Positions 56,184 to 64,000 of a stretch of 64,000 nucleotides of DNA are shown here, in pieces. A program made the position numbers and the translations under genes. The notes beneath the pieces were generated by a model. That model searched no databases. It was not told the DNA's origin and saw only the letters and a list, made by a program, of their open reading frames with translations. This DNA is from Anoplopoma fimbria. Taxonomy: Eukaryota; Chordata; Actinopteri; Perciformes; Anoplopomatidae. How positions within the stretch are numbered: position 1 is the stretch's first letter; each line of letters starts with the position of its first letter. The stretch lies in NCBI RefSeq assembly GCF_027596085.1, contig NC_072471.1, positions 7,939,539 through 8,003,538 of the forward strand. The letters are read 5' to 3'.

Positions 56184-57604
56184 GCAGGAATGTTAAGATG
56201 GTTGAAATGTGCTGTTTAATCCCAAACATCCTTATCAAAGCCTGCAGGGCTGCTTTAACTGGACCATTGTTCAGACTGCGAAGGAGGGAAAAAGAGAGCA
56301 TGGGGGTAGAACTGCTTTGAAACTCAGTGTGTCCTTTACTTGTTATAAATAAGAGAAGCAGTTAAAATAAATACATGTAGACCTGTTGCAAAGTTGTAAT
56401 GGCAATGTTTCCTTCTCAGATTGTGTCTTTTGAAGATCTAAATCGCCTGATATTGCCTCACATCATTATCCAGTTTGACAATGATTCCATGTTAGCCAAT
56501 TTACGTGTGTAAGGCATTGTTGAAAGAAATAACACACTGTTGAATTGATCTAAAAAGCACAACAACAACCTGTTAAGTTGTTCCTAGATCATCCATACTG
56601 TGGTTGTAATGGATTCTGGCTCGCATAAATGACACCTACATTCAAAGAACAATGAACAACAAACATTTCATCGTACTTTCTTTCACATTCATGTGTTTCC
56701 TTAAGTGTTGTATTGATTTATGGCGTCTTTTGTTGGTTTCTTCTGTCTCTCAATGCTTCACCAAACACCGACTCTGTTGCGTGGCAATAATAAAGTATCT
56801 CATAGAATCTTGCGTAGAAATTTTGCAGCCGAGAAATCGTCTGTCAGTGAACACCAGAGATATTTGAATTGCTGCAGAAATTGAAAAGGTCTATAACGAG
56901 GCCAAAAACGATGCAGTATTGAATATTTGCTTCAAAACGCAAAAATGTGACAAAGGTCAGAGAAAAAATTCCATGTAGCAGAACTGTTTTTTTTTTCTTC
57001 GTTCTTTTTTTTTTTTTGTTAATCATCTTGCCACACCTCAGATGTGTCTTGTGACGCCTTACAGAGCTCCTGGGCTCCAGGCTTCAAAAACACTGGTCTA
57101 GACATGTGAGAAACACAATCAAGTGACTTCAGCTCAGAAAGAGACGCTTTCAGAGAGACTGCACACCAAACTCAATGCAGGCAGGAGTGGAATCAAAACT
57201 AATCACATGAATACAGAACAGGGAATGATTGAGGACGAAAGGAAGAATAATGAAAGTTATTAAATGAATGGGTATCCATGCAGCCAGTGAAGCCATTTTT
57301 AGCCCATTCATCCTCCCATCGCTTTCTGCTCCATCACATTCATAAAGCTCAAAAATAACAAGCCTATTTATGACGAAAAGTTCCTTTCTAAAAGAGCCAA
57401 TGGACGACTGGCGTCACTCTGAGTGGTTTGAAATAGCCACTTGACAAAGACACAATGTTCCCGTGTGAAACGCCTCATCCCCGTCGAGCACCCGCGCCGC
57501 TCCGAGACCCACCCACCTCTCTCGTCGGACACCTAGAAAGATCAGGAGCTATTTATAACAGCTCCATCCCATCACTATGAAGGAATATCTCTCTGTTTTG
57601 CTTC
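56184..57604. other. Non-coding, no gene seen
   Basis: Ordinary sequence to the right of the repeat block. T-runs at 56988-56997 and 57006-57018 are the only simple repeats. Confidence 0.5.
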
Positions 57605-57628
57605 ACCCCCCCCCCCCCCCCCCCCCCC
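57605..57628. repeat. Poly-C run
   Basis: About 24 consecutive C. Confidence 0.97.
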
Positions 57629-57707
57629 TTTTCATCCTCGCTCACTGTTGCCATGGAGCTCGGAATCAATGACATCACGGGGAAGAGTGTGTGTGTATGC
57701 TACTGCT

Positions 57708-57708
<1 letters not shown>

Positions 57709-57758
<50 letters not shown>

Positions 57759-57852
57759 AGATGAAAGCTGGAATCTGCTCACTGAATGAACACAGCCAGC
57801 GAATATCAGGTGACGAGCAGGAGCACAGACAACAGGCTTCCAGCTGAAGCGT

Positions 57853-57904
<52 letters not shown>

Positions 57905-57924
57905 CACACACACACACACACACA
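57709..57924. repeat. Paired (GT)n and (CA)n microsatellites
   Basis: (GT)n at 57709-57757 and (CA)n at 57853-57924 are separated by 95 bp, so the pair is an inverted repeat able to form a large hairpin. Confidence 0.95.
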
Positions 57925-58708
57925 GCATCCTGCACGTAACACACGGACAAACACACACTCTGTCGGTGGCACACAGACGTACACACATCAATCTCATGCA
58001 GCCTTCCACTCGCCCGCTCGCCAACCCACTCAGAGCCGATCTGTCACACACTTGCATGTATGAATGTGAAAAAATAACAATCTAATTGGGTTAATGATAA
58101 TGGCTGAATTAGCTTTTTCCCAAAATGGCTGCTCCGTCGTGTCACAACACAATTCTTATTGGTGATTACACGGAGCACATGCATAAGGTCTTCAGCTGCG
58201 GTCATTTTCCAATAATTTGCATGACACAGAAATGATAAATGAACTTATTAGACGTGTGTGTGAAACTATATGGTTAACTTCAGTGAATGGACTCTTTAAA
58301 TATCTCAGACAGGCCGACTTTAAACATCACCAGCAGGGCGAGAGAGAACACTTCATAGATAGAGGAGCTATGCGATAGAAGAGTCAACCATAAATAATCA
58401 TCATGCGTGCTCGGCCCCAGACACAGACTGCCGAGCGCCGACGCATGACGTCTACTCTGCTGTCAGATATCCGGCGTGTGGAAGAATGTGCAGCACAGAC
58501 CAAATGTGTGTGTATGTGTCCTTTAGGTGTCACAAAGCGTCCTGTTCAACATGGCTGCAGAGCTGATAAGCCAGTCTTATCTCTGTTGCCAAATAACTGC
58601 TGCCCCCAGAGTGACTGAGAGGAGAGCAGACAGTAAACACGGCGATTGGACCAACACTGAAATAATGCCCTCCATTGTTCCATCTATTTACACCCTCCTC
58701 ATCTCCCA

Positions 58709-61330
<2,622 letters not shown>

Positions 61331-61353
61331 GGCCACATGGTTTGTAAATGGTT

Positions 61354-61359
61354 TTTATT
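61354..61359 (-). terminator. gnai1: gnai1 poly(A) signal
   Basis: TTTATT on plus is AATAAA on minus. The sequence about 20-45 nt further downstream on minus is GT-rich (TGTGTCATATGTGTGTCT), as expected of a cleavage-stimulating element. The resulting 3'UTR is about 1.6 kb of genomic length. No other AATAAA on the minus strand closer to the stop was noticed. Confidence 0.6.
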
Positions 61360-63019
61360 AGCAAAATAAGGGAGATGAGTCTACAAAGGTTCTCCATCCG
61401 CGGAGAACATATACACACACACATCGACAATTGTGGCAGTTTCTTTATATGAACAGATCCAGGACCATATTTGTCACTCCTGTTGGCAAAGTAGTACTGA
61501 TTTAAAAAAAAATCACAGACCAGGCTCGCTTGACCGTCTCAGTTTCCCTTCACCTGACTGAAAGGCTTCATGGATCCTCGAGCAGCGCCTCTGCTCTCAA
61601 ATCACCTCTATACAGGACCCAGAACGTCGTCTGAACCTTCAAACATTTCAGACCTCATCCTCGCCTTTACAACCATCTTTCCTGTGGTTCAGTTTTTTCC
61701 TCACCTTAACGCCAAAAACTCGCCTCCATAAACATTTAAATATACATTAAAATGTGCCTACCTTGGTTCTTTTGTACTTTAAACACTTGAGCGTATTACG
61801 AGCTCAATGCCTAAAACTAACCATTTTCCGAATTGGGAAGAATGGAATATTTTTTGTACAGTTTAAAAACCAGAACCCCAGATCCGCGGGGCAAATGTAA
61901 CAATATACATCTCAGTATTGTACAGCGTGATCGGCCAGAGGCCTTCCATTGTCATGGCTGGTGGGGGGATGGGGTGGGGTGGGGGTATGGGGGACTGTGG
62001 AGGCTACACGTTGGTCACCATGGAGACCCATGTACCTTCAGACCAGAGGGATATCTTCCTCCTCCCGATAGCTCAGTGGTGTGCACATAGAAGATAGCAG
62101 GGACACTAAACATATGAAAACAGTTTACCTCTTTATGTTAAGAACAATTCAGCAGGCAACAGAACAAGCATTGGGACTACGGCCGCAGTAAAAGGCATGC
62201 GAAGGCACAAGTACCAACAAACTGGACTCAAAGTTTAACCCCTTTTTCTTCCCTTTTCTGGTTGAAGTGAAGGAAGAAAAGAAGTATTTTCCACCAACAA
62301 CAAAGTTTCCTTTTCCAGAGACGGCGGCAGAAGGAACAGCAAAAAATAGGAATTCCTCCACCTCCTCCTCAAAAAATAAAAAGTAAATAGAACGTTTTTT
62401 AATTTTTTTTGTGTGTGGAAAATGTTGCGGTGACGCTCTTACAATGATACAAACATCTTACACAAATGACGCGACGCTAGTTTAAAATGTCCCGAGACAG
62501 AAAACATAAATAAAGCTGTTAAAAGTGGCATATAGTACAGCACTGGTCCGTGACTGGTCCTCCCGACTCTTCTCATCTTCCCCACCAAAGATGCACAATA
62601 AACTGGCTCCACTGCCTGAGGACAGAAGAGAAGAGAGAAAGAATGATTTTACCAATTTAATTATGCATTTGATTTTGATGGATAACGCTACATCTTTGTG
62701 GTCAACTGCAGCTTTTCTCCTCCATGATTCTGAATGCTTTCGCTCTGGAAACTAACCGCTTGAAGCCAATTTGTTAGACACATTCAAAAGAGAAAAAAAG
62801 CCAGAATGCTGGCACAGACTGGAACCAGGCTCCCGTGGTTTCCTCATGTTATGGTGAACACACATTCAGTCAATGTGCATGTGCCCCTATCCATGACGCA
62901 GAGCCACACGTTTATTCACTCATGTCACACGGGAAAGGTTTAAGGATTGATGATGATGATGATGATGAGTAGTTCCTTACCAAGAAAAGAAAATAAGGTA
63001 ATCTTCGTAGCCATTATCC
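61360..63019 (-). other. gnai1: gnai1 3'UTR, possibly containing an intron
   Basis: The region lies between the gnai1 stop codon and the poly(A) signal. On minus, a good donor (TTCTTG then GTAAGG) leaves the exon at 62981, 38 nt after the stop, and a strong acceptor (TCTTTCTCTCTTCTCTTCTG followed by TCCTCAG) precedes 62615. Together they would define a 365-bp 3'UTR intron (62616-62980). The (ATC)n run at 62948-62967 would be inside it. The open frames in this region (61833-62755) are not coding. Confidence 0.55.

Positions 63020-64000
<981 letters not shown>

Noticed and set aside
61833..62361. Open frames within the gnai1 3' region
   Set aside because: They lie inside the inferred 3'UTR and show no domain or splice support.

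Overview
The window is vertebrate nuclear DNA, almost certainly from a ray-finned (probably percomorph) fish. The evidence is split exons with GT..AG borders, no operon-like coding, very long (CA)n/(TG)n tracts, a decayed Tc1-like transposon, and CR1/L2-type LINE tails of the kind abundant in teleosts. Only two host genes can be supported, both on the minus strand and both incomplete here. The first coding exon of magi2 (8238-8538) starts with MSKSLKK and carries the N-terminal PDZ domain; everything to its left is intron 1. The last two coding exons of gnai1 (63912-64000 and 63020-63210) end in CGLF, with a 3'UTR running to a poly(A) signal near 61354. The ~53 kb between them looks intergenic.

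Layout: 1-8237, magi2 intron 1 with microsatellites, a 39-bp tandem repeat and a possible LINE remnant. 8238-8740, magi2 exon 1 and promoter side. 8.7-32 kb, non-coding DNA with CA tracts and dispersed-repeat pieces (11391-11630, 28688-28980). 32440-33589, Tc1 relic broken by frameshifts. 36572-37268, 39588-40200 and 44735-45740, three 5'-truncated LINE 3' ends. 39300-39539, a TTAA-flanked MITE. 46463-56180, a ~9.7 kb block of one complex repeat interrupted by an endogenous-retrovirus pol fragment and a 100-N assembly gap. 56.2-61.3 kb, non-coding with CA tracts and a 62-bp direct repeat. 61354-64000, gnai1 3' end.

The most unusual item is the 46.5-56.2 kb block. Read in its sense direction, the repeat is a GC-rich head (~270 bp, CRE-like TGACGTCA, nested palindromes), a 21-bp VNTR (one to ~75 units), an AT-rich 3' domain ending in AATAAA about 12 nt before an A-run, then the next copy. 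This order resembles the plan of primate SVA retroposons (head, VNTR, 3' domain, poly-A), though no sequence relationship is implied. Six near-complete heads, about 17 tails, head-less copies and one scrambled copy lie on the minus strand to the right of the gap; one copy with a very long VNTR lies on the plus strand to the left. The VNTR unit is exactly seven codons and reads as a leucine-heptad frame (K/E-T-L-N-K-E-N) in the sense direction. I do not recognise this family; whether it is already described needs a database search.
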